The translations under genes and the position numbers were made by a program. The notes beneath the pieces are model-generated. The model saw only the letters and a list, made by a program, of their open reading frames with translations, did no database searches and was not told the DNA's origin. From Lachnospiraceae bacterium (GTDB lineage Bacteria; Bacillota; Clostridia; Lachnospirales; Lachnospiraceae): DNA of 64,000 bases. The stretch covers positions 24,628-88,627 of the forward strand of contig CABJAV010000009.1 in NCBI GenBank assembly GCA_902363675.1, given 5' to 3'. Below are positions 7,905-17,313 of the stretch, piece by piece; position 1 is the stretch's first letter; each line of letters begins with the position of its first letter.

Positions 7905-10229
7905 CTCAATGTCCATAACGCTCTCTATCTGTTTGATTTTCTCAACAATTTTGGTAATCTGCTCGCGACCCTTTGTCTGGAATGCGACATCAATTGTAGC
8001 GATTCCCTGCTTGCTGGTCTTCGAATGAATACCGGAGATATTGATTTCTGCCTCCGTAAATACTTTCGTAATATCCACGAGAAGTCCCGGTCTGTCATGA
8101 CAGAAAATCTTCAGTTCTGCATGATATTCACCAAATGCTTCCTGATCGGCACCTGCCTGCCACTCCGCCTCGATCAGACGAACACGCTCCATATTGGACA
8201 AATGCAGAATATTGATACAATCCGTACGGTGAATGGATACGCCTCGCCCTCTTGTGACAAAGCCCACAATTTCATCTCCCGGCACCGGACTGCAGCATTT
8301 GCTGAAATGAACAGCCACATCATACAGTCCCTTGACAACAATACCACTTTTGGAATGCTTGACTGTTTCCGCCGGTTTATTTTCTGCGATTACACTCAGC
8401 ACTTCCTGGTCTGTCATAGTAACCGGATGATCCTTCTTGTACTCATCGTACATACGGTTGACGATCTGACTCTCTTTTAAGCCACCATGTCCGACCGTTG
8501 CCAGACAGGAATTCCAGTCATGGAATCCATATTTGCGGATAATCTTCTCCTGATATTCCGTCTTATTAATATCTGCGAAATTAATTCCCTTGGATTTCGC
8601 ATAGGCAGTAATCAGCTCCTTGCCATGCAGTATATTTTCTTCTTTCAGTTCGCTGCGGAACCACTGGTTAATCTTGTTCTTCGCCTGCGTGCTCTTGACA
8701 ATTTTCAGCCAGTCACGACTCGGTCCCTTGGAATTCTGTGAAGTAATGACTTCGATACGGTCTCCGTTCTGAATCACATAATCGATCGGTACAAGCTTTC
8801 CGTTGACCTTAGCACCGACCATCTTATTTCCCACAGCCGAATGAACACTGTAAGCGAAATCAATTGGTGTGGAACCGTTCGGCAGATTCTTGACATCTCC
8901 TGACGGGGTGAAACAGAATACCGTATCCGAAAACAGATCCAGATCACTCTTAAGCAGTGTCATAAATTCCTTGTTATCCGACATGTCTCTCTGCCACTCA
9001 AGAATCTGACGCAGCCAGCTTAACTTTTCTTCTTCCGTTACAGTGGTGGAAGTCGCACCGCCATTGTTGGCTTCCTTATATTTCCAATGCGCCGCAATAC
9101 CATATTCTGCGGTACGGTGCATCTCAAATGTACGAATCTGAATCTCAAAAGGCTGTCCGCTCGGTCCAATTACTGTCGTATGCAAAGACTGATACATATT
9201 CGGTTTTGGCATCGCAATGTAGTCCTTGAAACGTCCCGGAATCGGTTTATATTTTTCATGCATGATACCAAGTGCTGCATAACAGTCCTTGATCGTATCC
9301 ACGATGATACGAATGGCAAACAGATCATAAATCTGGTCAATCGTCTTGTCCTGATTGACCATCTTCTTGTAAATAGAGAAAAAGTGTTTTGCTCTACCGG
9401 AAATATCTGCCTTGATCCCGGCTTCCTCAATCTGCTCACGTACCTGATCAACCAGTTTCTTCACATATCCTTCTCTGACATCCTTGCGCAAGGCTACCTT
9501 CTCTACCAGATCATAATAGGCTTCCGGTTCAAGATATTTCAGTGAGAGATCTTCCAGTTCGATTTTAATCTTACTGATACCAAGTCTCTGGGCAATCGGA
9601 CAATAAATTTCCTGCGTTTCCCTCGCAATACGAAGCTGTGCCTCACGCGACTGATACTTCAGCGTACGCATATTGTGCAGACGGTCCGCCAGTTTGATCA
9701 AAATAACACGGATATCCTTTGCCATCGCAAGAAACATCTTACGCAGATTTTCCGCCTGCATCTCCAGACGATCCGCATTCTTTTCTTTCGGATTCTTTGT
9801 ACTGTCTGTCAAATGCAGATGCTGCAGCTTTGTCACACCATCCACCAGAAGAAGGACTTCATCACCGAACTCTGCCCGCATCTCATTCTCCGTCATAACG
9901 GTATCTTCGAGAACATCGTGCAATAATCCTGCGGCAATCGTCTCCTTATCCAACTCAAGTTCTGCAAGAATGATTGCAACACACAACGGATGTATAATAT
10001 AAGCTTCTCCCGATTTACGCACTTGTCCATCATGTGCTGCATATGCAACCTTGTATGCTTTTTCAATCAGGCTGATGTCTGCAGAAGGATGATACTTGCG
10101 AATTCCTGCGATCAGTTCTGCGTACAAATCCTCTGGTTTTACAAATTCTTTAATTGTTTTAATGCTTCCGGTATCCGAATGAAACTCCTGCTCAATTCGT
10201 TCCAATTCTTCTGTAGAAATGTCTGCCAT
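7890..10229 (-). CDS. relA: Bifunctional (p)ppGpp synthetase/hydrolase RelA/SpoT
   Basis: Makes and degrades the stringent-response alarmone. Domains in order are the HD hydrolase (LLHDVLEDT near residue 105, ADRLHNMRTL near 180), the synthetase (MPKPNMYQSLHTTV near 345), the TGS domain (about 405-465), a zinc-finger-like segment (FSKCCSPVPGD near 650) and the C-terminal ACT domain. The HD residues are intact, so hydrolase activity is expected. I place the start at the ATG at 10229, which has GGGTGA upstream; a GTG four codons earlier is possible. It heads an operon with the MBL hydrolase and hemZ under a good promoter at 10277-10305. Confidence 0.96.
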   Translation of the reverse strand: MADISTEELERIEQEFHSDTGSIKTIKEFVKPEDLYAELIAGIRKYHPSADISLIEKAYKVAYAAHDGQVRKSGEAYIIHPLCVAIILAELELDKETIAAGLLHDVLEDTVMTENEMRAEFGDEVLLLVDGVTKLQHLHLTDSTKNPKEKNADRLEMQAENLRKMFLAMAKDIRVILIKLADRLHNMRTLKYQSREAQLRIARETQEIYCPIAQRLGISKIKIELEDLSLKYLEPEAYYDLVEKVALRKDVREGYVKKLVDQVREQIEEAGIKADISGRAKHFFSIYKKMVNQDKTIDQIYDLFAIRIIVDTIKDCYAALGIMHEKYKPIPGRFKDYIAMPKPNMYQSLHTTVIGPSGQPFEIQIRTFEMHRTAEYGIAAHWKYKEANNGGATSTTVTEEEKLSWLRQILEWQRDMSDNKEFMTLLKSDLDLFSDTVFCFTPSGDVKNLPNGSTPIDFAYSVHSAVGNKMVGAKVNGKLVPIDYVIQNGDRIEVITSQNSKGPSRDWLKIVKSTQAKNKINQWFRSELKEENILHGKELITAYAKSKGINFADINKTEYQEKIIRKYGFHDWNSCLATVGHGGLKESQIVNRMYDEYKKDHPVTMTDQEVLSVIAENKPAETVKHSKSGIVVKGLYDVAVHFSKCCSPVPGDEIVGFVTRGRGVSIHRTDCINILHLSNMERVRLIEAEWQAGADQEAFGEYHAELKIFCHDRPGLLVDITKVFTEAEINISGIHSKTSKQGIATIDVAFQTKGREQITKIVEKIKQIESVMDIERTTG

Positions 10230-10276
10230 CTGTTCACCCACTTACTTAATCTTATTCACCCTAAATATAATAGATA

Positions 10277-10305
10277 ATTATATTTTATTTTTGGTACTAT
10301 TGCAA
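10277..10305 (-). promoter_or_regulatory. Sigma-A promoter of relA
   Basis: On the minus strand, -35 TTGCAA (10300-10305) and -10 TATAAT (10277-10282) are 17 bases apart, about 50 bases upstream of the relA start codon. Confidence 0.65.
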
Positions 10306-10328
10306 GAATATCTGTATGGTTTTTTGTG

Positions 10329-11222
10329 CTAAAAGTTGTATACATAACGTCGCATCCGGCTGCCTGCCACATCGGAATCTTCTGTATAAGCAAATCCCAA
10401 TTTCTCCAGCAGCGCAATCGATGCCGCATTTTTTGCATCTGTCAGTGCATTCAGCCTTGGGAAATCCAGTTCTTCCCTTGCAAATTTTATAATTGCACCA
10501 CAGACTTCTGTAGCAATGCCCTGCCCCTGCCATGCCGGAGCGATCACATATCCCATCTCAAGTTCCGTCTGCCCGTCAAAATCCCGGTGTTCCAATCCGG
10601 CCCTGCCGATTAATGTTCCCGTCGCACGATCGAACACAAGCCACATCCCATATCCATAGTATCCATACATATGTGTGATGTATGCCTGCTGATACACCTC
10701 CTCTTCCTCTCTTGCAAACAGTGGCTCGATATATCCCGGCTGCCGCTGTCCCTTTGCATCCAGCTGATAGGTCACGCCCGGCTGATCATACAAAGAGATC
10801 AGTGCATCCAGATCTTCCATACAAAACTCCCGGACTACGCACCGTTTCGTCACCGCAATCGTCCATGGAATATGGTGAAACCGTTCAAAAATACGCACCA
10901 GAAAGTCCGCATCCACTTCCTCAAATCCCTCAATGACCATCGTACAGCCGGAGAATGTCTGTCCCGGAAAAAGCGGGTTTGCATAGGCAGCCGCCGCAAT
11001 ATTTCTCTCCATGCCCCATGCCAGCGTTTCATCGACTGCTGCAATCAGCAGGCAATTTGCTTTTTGTATCTCTCCGCTTGCAAATGACGTTTCCATCTGC
11101 TGCATGTCCTTGTATCCATCATAGAAAAAAGCTCCATCCATTTCATCCGGAAGCAAAACCGGGTTCCATTCGCCCTCAATATATAAAATTGTTGTAAGTG
11201 TCGGTCCACCAAGCCATTTCAT
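10329..11222 (-). CDS. GNAT-family N-acetyltransferase with N-terminal extension
   Basis: The C-terminal half (about residues 145-295) is a GNAT acetyltransferase of the RimJ/RimL type, with the acetyl-CoA loop QGQGIA near 240 and the closing NAASIALLEKLGF segment. The first 140 residues form a separate domain I do not recognise; it contains a possible ligand-handling segment rich in Gly, Ala and Asn and may supply substrate specificity. The start has GAGGAAATG upstream. It lies alone between relA and the cyclophilin gene and has no evident pathway partners, so the acceptor amine is unknown. Confidence 0.85.
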   Translation of the reverse strand: MKWLGGPTLTTILYIEGEWNPVLLPDEMDGAFFYDGYKDMQQMETSFASGEIQKANCLLIAAVDETLAWGMERNIAAAAYANPLFPGQTFSGCTMVIEGFEEVDADFLVRIFERFHHIPWTIAVTKRCVVREFCMEDLDALISLYDQPGVTYQLDAKGQRQPGYIEPLFAREEEEVYQQAYITHMYGYYGYGMWLVFDRATGTLIGRAGLEHRDFDGQTELEMGYVIAPAWQGQGIATEVCGAIIKFAREELDFPRLNALTDAKNAASIALLEKLGFAYTEDSDVAGSRMRRYVYNF

Positions 11223-11279
11223 TGTTCATTTCCTCGATATTTAAACATCAGATTTTCTATGAAAATCTGACATGATCAG

Positions 11280-11314
11280 AAAAAAACAGATTCCATAGAA
11301 ACCTATGAAATCTG
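11280..11314 (-). terminator. Terminator of the ddl-murF-cyclophilin operon
   Basis: A 12-bp imperfect stem (11287-11314) is followed by seven T on the minus strand. A second perfect 9-bp hairpin (11249-11269) with related sequence lies just beyond it, between this terminator and the acetyltransferase gene. Confidence 0.75.
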
Positions 11315-11326
11315 CCTTCTCTTTTC

Positions 11327-11848
11327 TTACATTGTCTCCGGTTCCGGATACTCCTCACCAAAAGTCTCCACAACAACGGTCTTCATTACCTGATCCTCTA
11401 ATGGACGATCGCTATAATCGGTTGCTGTCTCCGCAATTGCATCCACAACATCCTGTCCTTCAATAATCTTTCCAAAGGCAGCATAGCCACCATCAAGATG
11501 TGGTGCATCCTTGTGCATGATAAAGAACTGGCTGCCTGCGGAATTTGGCATCATCGAACGTGCCATGGAGAGAACTCCTGCCGTATGCTTCAAATCATTC
11601 TTCACGCCATTCTGTGCGAACTCGCCTTTGATACCATAACCAGGACCACCCATACCGGTGCCTTCCGGATCTCCACCCTGAATCATAAAACCTTTGATTA
11701 CACGGTGAAAAATCAGTCCATCGTAAAAGCCTTTTTTCACAAGGCTGATAAAATTATTGACTGTATTTGGTGCAACTTCCGGATAAAGCTCTGCTTTCAT
11801 TACGCTTCCATCCGCCATTGTAAATGTAACAACTGGATTTGCCATCAT
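11327..11848 (-). CDS. Cyclophilin-type peptidyl-prolyl cis-trans isomerase
   Basis: A 173-residue cytosolic cyclophilin that speeds proline isomerisation in folding proteins. The family core is clear: FHRVIKGFMIQGGDPEGTG near residue 50 holds the catalytic Arg and Gln, followed by SMARSMMPNSAGSQFFI near 95 and the HLDGGYAAFGKI segment. There is no signal peptide. Two ATG codons are adjacent; the first has GAGGT at good distance. The gene follows murF by 53 bases and is ended by a strong terminator. Confidence 0.95.
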   Translation of the reverse strand: MMANPVVTFTMADGSVMKAELYPEVAPNTVNNFISLVKKGFYDGLIFHRVIKGFMIQGGDPEGTGMGGPGYGIKGEFAQNGVKNDLKHTAGVLSMARSMMPNSAGSQFFIMHKDAPHLDGGYAAFGKIIEGQDVVDAIAETATDYSDRPLEDQVMKTVVVETFGEEYPEPETM

Positions 11849-11901
11849 TTTTACCTCTTCTTTCTATGATACTCTTGCCTTTTATTTTAACGGAGAGTTT
11901 C

Positions 11902-13344
11902 CTACTCTGTCAATGCCGAAACAACTTTCGGGAATTCCATGAAATGAGATGCTTTTACCAGAATTGCATCACCTTCCCGAACGTATGCCTGCAATTCCGG
12001 CATCATTTCCTCTCTCGTCTTAAAATAATGAACCTCGCATTTTTCATTTAATTTTGCACCCAATGCATACTGCTCTGCAAGTTCTCCTGCTGCAAAAAGC
12101 ACATCGATACCGGACTCTGCCACGGCTCTTCCTACACCATAATGCAGCTCCTTCTCATCACTTCCAAGCTCTCCCATATCACCGAGGACAGCGATTTTTC
12201 TGCCGGATGTATGTGATAGTACATCGATGGAAGCTTTCATGGATACCGGATTGGCATTGTAACAGTCATCAATAACCAGCATTCCGTTAACATGCAGCAG
12301 GTTGGTTCTTCCTGCAATGGTCTGCGCTGCTGCGATACCGGCAGCGATCTCCCCGATTGTCAGTCCAAGCTGCAGTCCGACTGCAGTTCCTGCCAATGCA
12401 TTATATACATTATGCTCACCCGGAATCGGAATATGCGCATCAAAATCGCCCTGTGGGGTATGAATCTTTGCCTGCATGCCCTCTAACCCGAGATTCTTTA
12501 CATCGGTCGCATAAATACTTTTCTCTGCCATCGGTTCACCCGTTGCAGAAATTGCAGCCGCCTGCTCTAATCCATAAAAGATTGTCGGTTTGCCATTTAC
12601 TACTTTTTTCGTGCAGAGTTTATCATCATCTCCGTTTAAAATAACGGTTCCATCCGGCTGCATATGCTCGAAGACTTCGGTCTTTGCCTGCAGGATTCCG
12701 TCTCTTGTTCCAAGATTTTCCAGATGACATAGTCCGATATTTGTGATCACACAGACATCCGGCTGTGCCATTGCTGCGAGACGGTGCATCTCGCCAAAAT
12801 CGGAAATTCCCATTTCGAGAACTGCCACCTGATGCTTTTTCTTAATCTGGAAGATTGTAAGCGGAAGACCGATTTCATTATTGAAATTGCCTGCCGTCTT
12901 AAGCACTTCATATTTCTGTGAAAGAACCGAAGCAATCATTTCCTTTGTACTTGTTTTTCCAACACTTCCGGTAATGCCAACAACTTTAATGTCCAGTCCC
13001 TCACGGTAAAAAGCAGCAATCTTTTTCATTGCTTCTGTGGAAGATTCCACGAGAATATATGGTCCTGCCGGATTTTCCAGTTCAAGCTCGGAAAGCACAG
13101 CCAGCGCGCCTTTTTCAAACACGGACGGAATGAAATCGTGTCCATCCACGCGCTCTCCTTTGATTGGAATAAACAGAAAACCTTCCTCTACCTTACGGCT
13201 GTCTGTCACAGCACCGGTAATGATTTTCTGTTTTTTTGACGGATCTCCTACATAAGTTCCTTCGCATGCATTTGCAATATTCTCCAATGTAAGATTTGGC
13301 ATTTCGTTGTCTACTTTATTTCTTGTATAACATCCAAACATCAT
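11902..13344 (-). CDS. murF: UDP-N-acetylmuramoyl-tripeptide--D-alanyl-D-alanine ligase
   Basis: It adds the D-Ala-D-Ala dipeptide to the UDP-MurNAc-tripeptide in cytoplasmic peptidoglycan synthesis. Mur ligase features include an N-terminal uridine-binding domain, the ATP loop GITGSVGKTSTKEM near residue 125, NFNNEIG near 155, and the C-terminal motif DDCYNANPVSM near 365. The start ATG shares its A with the ddl stop codon (TAATG), so translation is coupled to ddl, the gene making its dipeptide substrate. Prodigal-like tools might choose the internal Met 15 codons in, but the ribosome binding site favours the first. Confidence 0.96.
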   Translation of the reverse strand: MMFGCYTRNKVDNEMPNLTLENIANACEGTYVGDPSKKQKIITGAVTDSRKVEEGFLFIPIKGERVDGHDFIPSVFEKGALAVLSELELENPAGPYILVESSTEAMKKIAAFYREGLDIKVVGITGSVGKTSTKEMIASVLSQKYEVLKTAGNFNNEIGLPLTIFQIKKKHQVAVLEMGISDFGEMHRLAAMAQPDVCVITNIGLCHLENLGTRDGILQAKTEVFEHMQPDGTVILNGDDDKLCTKKVVNGKPTIFYGLEQAAAISATGEPMAEKSIYATDVKNLGLEGMQAKIHTPQGDFDAHIPIPGEHNVYNALAGTAVGLQLGLTIGEIAAGIAAAQTIAGRTNLLHVNGMLVIDDCYNANPVSMKASIDVLSHTSGRKIAVLGDMGELGSDEKELHYGVGRAVAESGIDVLFAAGELAEQYALGAKLNEKCEVHYFKTREEMMPELQAYVREGDAILVKASHFMEFPKVVSALTE

Positions 13345-14399
13345 TATCCCTCATATTTACGAAGTGAAATCTCGATCAGTTTCTCACACAGCTCATTAAA
13401 GTTGATGCCGATGACAGCTGCTTCCTGTGGCAACAAGCTAGTCGGTGTCATGCCAGGAAGTGTGTTTGCCTCCAGACAGTAAATCTGATTGTTCTCATCC
13501 AGCAAAAAGTCCGAACGTGAGTATGTATCCAATCCGATGACTTCTGCAACGCGCTCTGCGTATCTGCGCATTTTGGCAGAAATTTCTTCCGGTAAATCTG
13601 CCGGACAAGTCTCAACTGCACTTCCTGCTTTGTACTTGTTCTTGTAGTCATAGAATCCCTGGATCGGTGCGATCTCGATTACCGGCAGTGCTTTGCCTTC
13701 AAGCACACCGACAGAAAATTCACGTCCCTTTACATACTCTTCAATAATCAGATGATCTTCCCACTTGAATGCCTCATCCAAAGCCGCCTTAAACTCTGCA
13801 GCATCTCTTACGATTGTGACACCGATACTGGATCCTCCACAACATGGCTTTACAACACACGGAAGTGTCAGTCCAAGCTTGGTCACATCATCTTCTCTTG
13901 TTTCCTTTGTCATTCCGATTCCCTTCGGTGCCGGAATATCACCATATGCAAACAGCTGCTTTGCCATATCTTTGTTCATGGCAATGGCGCTGCTCAGATA
14001 ATCGCTTCCTGTATATTTGATTCCAAACAGATCAAATGCTGCCTGAAGCTTTCCGTTCTCTCCGTTCTCTCCGTGCAAAGCCATAAACACAATGTCTGCC
14101 ATCTGGCACATACGAATGACATTTGGTCCGAAGAAACAAGGAGACTGGTCTTTTCTTGAAGCTTTTACGGCTGCCAGATCCGGTGCTACCTCCGGAATGT
14201 TGTCTACTTTTACACTGATTGCATCTGCACGGTCAAAAATGCCATCCAGATTCTCTTCCTTATCGCTATATCCCATAAACACATCCAGCAAAATGACACG
14301 GTGTCCATTTTCCTTGAGTGCTGCTGCTACCATACTTCCTGTTTTGAAGGATACGTCACGCTCTGTGCTCAATCCTCCGGCTAATACTACGATATCCAT
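13344..14399 (-). CDS. ddl: D-alanine--D-alanine ligase
   Basis: This ATP-grasp enzyme joins two D-alanines for peptidoglycan. Visible features are GGLSTERDVS at the N-terminus, ALHGENGENG near residue 115, the phosphate-binding CCGGSSIGV near 190, EEYVKGREFSVGV near 225, and the C-terminal EANTLPGMTPTSLLP. The length of 351 residues is typical. The first position of the HGENGEnG motif matches ordinary Ddl, and nothing points to a vancomycin-resistance type. A sigma-A-like promoter lies at 14459-14486. It is the first gene of ddl-murF-cyclophilin. Confidence 0.96.
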   Translation of the reverse strand: MDIVVLAGGLSTERDVSFKTGSMVAAALKENGHRVILLDVFMGYSDKEENLDGIFDRADAISVKVDNIPEVAPDLAAVKASRKDQSPCFFGPNVIRMCQMADIVFMALHGENGENGKLQAAFDLFGIKYTGSDYLSSAIAMNKDMAKQLFAYGDIPAPKGIGMTKETREDDVTKLGLTLPCVVKPCCGGSSIGVTIVRDAAEFKAALDEAFKWEDHLIIEEYVKGREFSVGVLEGKALPVIEIAPIQGFYDYKNKYKAGSAVETCPADLPEEISAKMRRYAERVAEVIGLDTYSRSDFLLDENNQIYCLEANTLPGMTPTSLLPQEAAVIGINFNELCEKLIEISLRKYEG

Positions 14400-14458
14400 A
14401 GTTTCTGATCTCCTCTGCTTAAAATAAAATGATGCAGGTACTGTATCATCTCTTAGTA

Positions 14459-14486
14459 ATTATAAACATCTCACATCAGAAAACAA
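14459..14486 (-). promoter_or_regulatory. Promoter of ddl-murF operon
   Basis: On the minus strand, -35 TTGTTT (14481-14486) and -10 TATAAT (14459-14464) are 16 bases apart, about 60 bases before ddl. Confidence 0.55.
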
Positions 14487-14590
14487 GGGGTTCTGATTTT
14501 TTGCACACTTTTTTGCATATTGACAGCACTATGCATAAAGTGTGCGCTTGCTTTTACTGTACAGGGAATTCCAAAACAATTTCCTATACA

Positions 14591-14620
14591 GAAAAAAGGA
14601 ACCGGCAGTCCGCCGGTTCC
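14591..14620 (-). terminator. Intrinsic terminator downstream of the 95-residue protein gene
   Basis: A GGAACCGGC/GCCGGTTCC stem with a five-base loop is followed on the minus strand by a run of six T. The roughly 300 bases between ddl and the 95-residue gene hold only this terminator and the ddl promoter. Confidence 0.82.
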
Positions 14621-14694
14621 CTCGCATAAATCAGGATGGTCACAATAACATTCGTCTGTTTATTAGTAACATTTTGACTTGTGGCCATTCATTT

Positions 14695-14982
14695 TCAATA
14701 TTCACTTTTCAATTCTGCTGTCTTAGACATAAATAAAACAAGTTCTTCAAAAAGCTTTCTTCCAAGATAATTTTTTTCCGTCAACAAGCTTCCATACTCA
14801 TACAGCGTATCATGAAATTCCTCTTCCGATATTTCAATCTCAAAGAGTAATCTCCCCAATAATCTCATCCGTTCATCTTCTACTTCAATAAGCCACTTTT
14901 CTATCTCATGTAAAAAAGCCTCACCCATCAGAATTTCCCGAAGATAAATGTGAACCTTATCTTTTGCTTGCATTTTTCCCAT
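14695..14982 (-). CDS. Small hypothetical helical protein
   Basis: A 95-residue product I do not recognise. It is acidic, rich in Leu and Glu, and looks wholly alpha-helical, without membrane segments, cysteines or a DNA-binding motif. AGGAA lies eight bases before the ATG, and the gene is followed by a strong terminator, which supports it as a real, separately transcribed gene. A second Met three codons later is an alternative start. It lies downstream of hpf but is separated from it by a terminator. Confidence 0.6.
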   Translation of the reverse strand: MGKMQAKDKVHIYLREILMGEAFLHEIEKWLIEVEDERMRLLGRLLFEIEISEEEFHDTLYEYGSLLTEKNYLGRKLFEELVLFMSKTAELKSEY

Positions 14983-15154
14983 AAAGTATTTCCTAAACCC
15001 ATCTCCAATTTATGCTCAGAAACTGTGTATCCCCCTCTTTTATACAGTATCCGCTATCAGAATATCATAACCTTTAAAATAGTCAATAGGAAAATCGTCA
15101 CGGTTTTGTCTATTTTTGTGATTTTCACGTTTTTTATCAATATTTCATTACAGC

Positions 15155-15189
15155 AAAAATCCCGCAGACTCCTCGGAATCTGCGGGATT
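15155..15189 (-). terminator. Terminator of hpf
   Basis: A long stem (AATCCCGCAGA with TCTGCGGGATT) with a short loop is followed on the minus strand by five T, just after the hpf stop codon. Confidence 0.87.
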
Positions 15190-15208
15190 AACGTCATTCA
15201 ATTAAGTA

Positions 15209-15739
15209 CTAGCACTCAGGCTCAATCAAACCAAATGTATTTCCTTTTCTCTTATATACAACATTGACTTCGTCGGTCTCTGCATTGCGGAATACGAAGA
15301 AATCATGTCCGGTAAGTTCCATCTGTACACATGCATCTTCCGGATACATTGGTTTCATACCAAATCTCTTGGTACGAACAATCTTAACTTCTTCATCGTC
15401 CTCATCATCTGCATCGATGAAATCCGGTGTAAAGCTATCCGCCACATTCATTTTCTTAGAAGCCAGCTTTGTACGATATTTTCTCAGCTGACGCTCGATT
15501 ACTTCTTCTACTAAATCAATGGATACATACATATCGTTGCTTACCTGCTCAGAACGAATTATATGGCCCTTGATTGGAATTGTTACCTCAATTTTCTGGC
15601 GCTCCTTCTCCACGCTCAATGTAACAAAGACATCTGTGTCTGGGGTAAAATACTTCTCCAGCTTAGAAAGTTTCTCCTCCACGGCTGCCTTAAGTCCCTC
15701 TGTCAATTCAATATTTCTTCCGGTAATTGTGATTCTCAT
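15209..15739 (-). CDS. hpf: Long-form ribosome hibernation promoting factor
   Basis: It dimerises 70S ribosomes into inactive 100S particles in slow growth. The 176-residue protein has the N-terminal RaiA/HPF domain (RITITGRNIEL to about residue 100), a short acidic linker, and the C-terminal dimerisation domain (about 118-175, with HDFFVFRNAET) that marks the long form of Firmicutes. A TTG three codons upstream is open, but AAAGGGG (15749-15755) sits nine bases before the ATG at 15739, which decides the start. It is transcribed alone, between a promoter at 15796-15823 and a strong terminator. Confidence 0.95.
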   Translation of the reverse strand: MRITITGRNIELTEGLKAAVEEKLSKLEKYFTPDTDVFVTLSVEKERQKIEVTIPIKGHIIRSEQVSNDMYVSIDLVEEVIERQLRKYRTKLASKKMNVADSFTPDFIDADDEDDEEVKIVRTKRFGMKPMYPEDACVQMELTGHDFFVFRNAETDEVNVVYKRKGNTFGLIEPEC

Positions 15740-15795
15740 GATGCCCAACCCCTTTGCTGTGTATTTAGTACTCCTATTGGATGTACCATGTACTT

Positions 15796-15823
15796 ATTAT
15801 ATCATAAGTTACAAAAAACGCAA
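15796..15823 (-). promoter_or_regulatory. Promoter of hpf
   Basis: On the minus strand, TTGCGT (15818-15823) and TATAAT (15796-15801) are 16 bases apart, and TG one base before the -10 gives an extended -10 element. Confidence 0.6.
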
Positions 15824-15879
15824 CGAGTTTTCAAAAAATTTATGCATGTTTAATATTATTTTTTGTTTTTTCAACAGAC

Positions 15880-16779
15880 TTACTGCAAATATCCATCTTT
15901 TACAATATCAGACAGTGCATCTGTCGGAACAGAAAACTCGACAATTCCCATATATCCAGGGGCCACTCCATATTTGTCAAAAACAAAGGTCAGCTCGCCC
16001 TTATCATTGATATAGAAATTGGCATCATCCGCAATCTTTTCAAAATCCCACTCCTTTTCCCCATCATCAAGGAAATAATTAAGATTGTCATTTTTTTTCA
16101 TCTGCTCACGCATCTGTTTTTTGATATTGTCGGAAATACGGGTCTTGTAATTGCTTCCATCTGCAAACAGATTCTTCAATGTAATCAGCTTTCCTGTTTC
16201 TTTGTCAATATTATAAATCTTCGTAAAGCTGTTGGAACCGCCCATGTCAATCTCCGTATCAACACGCAGGCTGAACAGTTTGTCATTGTCTGTCACAATA
16301 CGATAATCCGAAGTTACTGCTTCATGTCCCTGGCTTCCATCAGCTACCGCTGCAACATCCCTCTGGTACTGTTTGATAATATCATTCAGATATCCGGAAA
16401 CCTCCGCATTCAGTTCCTTGGATTCTTTCGTCAGAACTTTTCCGTCCTTTCCGACAACTTCTACCTCCGGCACCTTCACATTTGCTTCCATCTGCTTATT
16501 TTCCTGCTTGTCAGAATAAGTCGTAAAATCCACCACTTTTACGATCGAGCCAAGCACCGGAACGCCCTCCATAGCCTGTGCGACCGTAGGATTCACATTC
16601 ACGGTAACAACAAGTGCGGCACATGCGGCAGCTACAATGCCGATTCCTTTTGCAAATGGAAGAATACGGTGCTTACTCGCCTGCTTTCCTTCACTTATGC
16701 CTTTTTCCACTCTTTCCTTTAATTCTTCCGGAATTTCTATATTCTGGTAATTTTTTTTCATTTCATCTAATTTGCTCAT
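15880..16779 (-). CDS. RsiV-like anti-sigma factor (DUF3298-type extracellular domain)
   Basis: A 299-residue single-pass membrane protein likely to hold the neighbouring ECF sigma factor inactive. A cytosolic N-terminal segment of about 45 residues is followed by one membrane helix (GIGIVAAACAALVVTVNV) and a large outside domain resembling the DUF3298 lysozyme-sensing domain of Bacillus RsiV. The upstream-extended frame is rejected: the ATG at 16779 overlaps the sigma factor stop as ATGA and has GAGGAG nine bases before it, giving coupled translation. Release by regulated proteolysis after envelope stress is known for the family; lysozyme as the signal here is inference. Confidence 0.85.
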   Translation of the reverse strand: MSKLDEMKKNYQNIEIPEELKERVEKGISEGKQASKHRILPFAKGIGIVAAACAALVVTVNVNPTVAQAMEGVPVLGSIVKVVDFTTYSDKQENKQMEANVKVPEVEVVGKDGKVLTKESKELNAEVSGYLNDIIKQYQRDVAAVADGSQGHEAVTSDYRIVTDNDKLFSLRVDTEIDMGGSNSFTKIYNIDKETGKLITLKNLFADGSNYKTRISDNIKKQMREQMKKNDNLNYFLDDGEKEWDFEKIADDANFYINDKGELTFVFDKYGVAPGYMGIVEFSVPTDALSDIVKDGYLQ

Positions 16780-17258
16780 GCGATCTGCTCCTCTACTTTC
16801 ACTTTTAATTTTTTTAAACTGCGGTATAGTATTGATTTCACGGTGTTCGGATTTTCTTTCAGCATTGCTGCGATATCTCCGATGGTCCACTCTTCAAAAT
16901 ACTTCAGGATAATCACTTTTCTTTCTCTTTCATCGAGTGTTTCCAAAGCATTCAAAACATCCATGTCCTCATAGTGATCTTCCCGACCTTCCTCGGCTAC
17001 CTGTTCATCACTCACGAATTTCGACTGCTTTCTTGTGGCATCCACCGCTGTGTTGATTGTTATACGCCACAGCCATGTCTTTATGTACTTTTCATCTTTG
17101 ACCTGCCTCGCATTCTTCATGGCCTTGTACACGCTTTCCTGTACAACATCCATGGCATCCTGCTCATTTTTCATATAAGAAAAGGCAAGTCGGTAAAGTT
17201 TCTCGTAGGATGATAAAATTTCCTGTTCGATGGCTTTACTTATTTTGTTTCCTGTCAT
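16776..17258 (-). CDS. ECF-family RNA polymerase sigma factor
   Basis: A 160-residue group 4 sigma factor. Region 2 is seen at about residues 15-85 (YRLAFSYMKNEQDAMDVVQESVYKA) and region 4 at about 100-155 (LDERERKVIILKYFEEWT then a helix-turn-helix). It is followed by, and overlaps, its probable RsiV-like anti-sigma factor, the layout of SigV-type modules. An ECF-like promoter (TGAAAC ... CGTC) lies directly upstream, so it probably transcribes its own gene. The start ATG has AAAGGAG ten bases before it. Confidence 0.93.
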   Translation of the reverse strand: MTGNKISKAIEQEILSSYEKLYRLAFSYMKNEQDAMDVVQESVYKAMKNARQVKDEKYIKTWLWRITINTAVDATRKQSKFVSDEQVAEEGREDHYEDMDVLNALETLDERERKVIILKYFEEWTIGDIAAMLKENPNTVKSILYRSLKKLKVKVEEQIA

Positions 17259-17283
17259 GCTGCCATTTCTCCTTTCTATTTAT

Positions 17284-17313
17284 TAGACGCAGGAGCGTTC
17301 AGAAAAAGTTTCA
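17284..17313 (-). promoter_or_regulatory. Candidate autoregulated ECF promoter
   Basis: On the minus strand, TGAAAC (17308-17313) and CGTCTA (17284-17289) are 18 bases apart, close to the TGAAAC-N16/17-CGTC pattern of SigV/SigW-class promoters. The gap is one or two bases longer than usual. The -35 adjoins the T-run of the terminator of the upstream operon. Confidence 0.5.

Noticed and set aside
16779..16890. Longer anti-sigma factor start upstream
   Set aside because: The extension overlaps the sigma factor gene in another frame, lacks a ribosome binding site, and the ATGA start is well supported.
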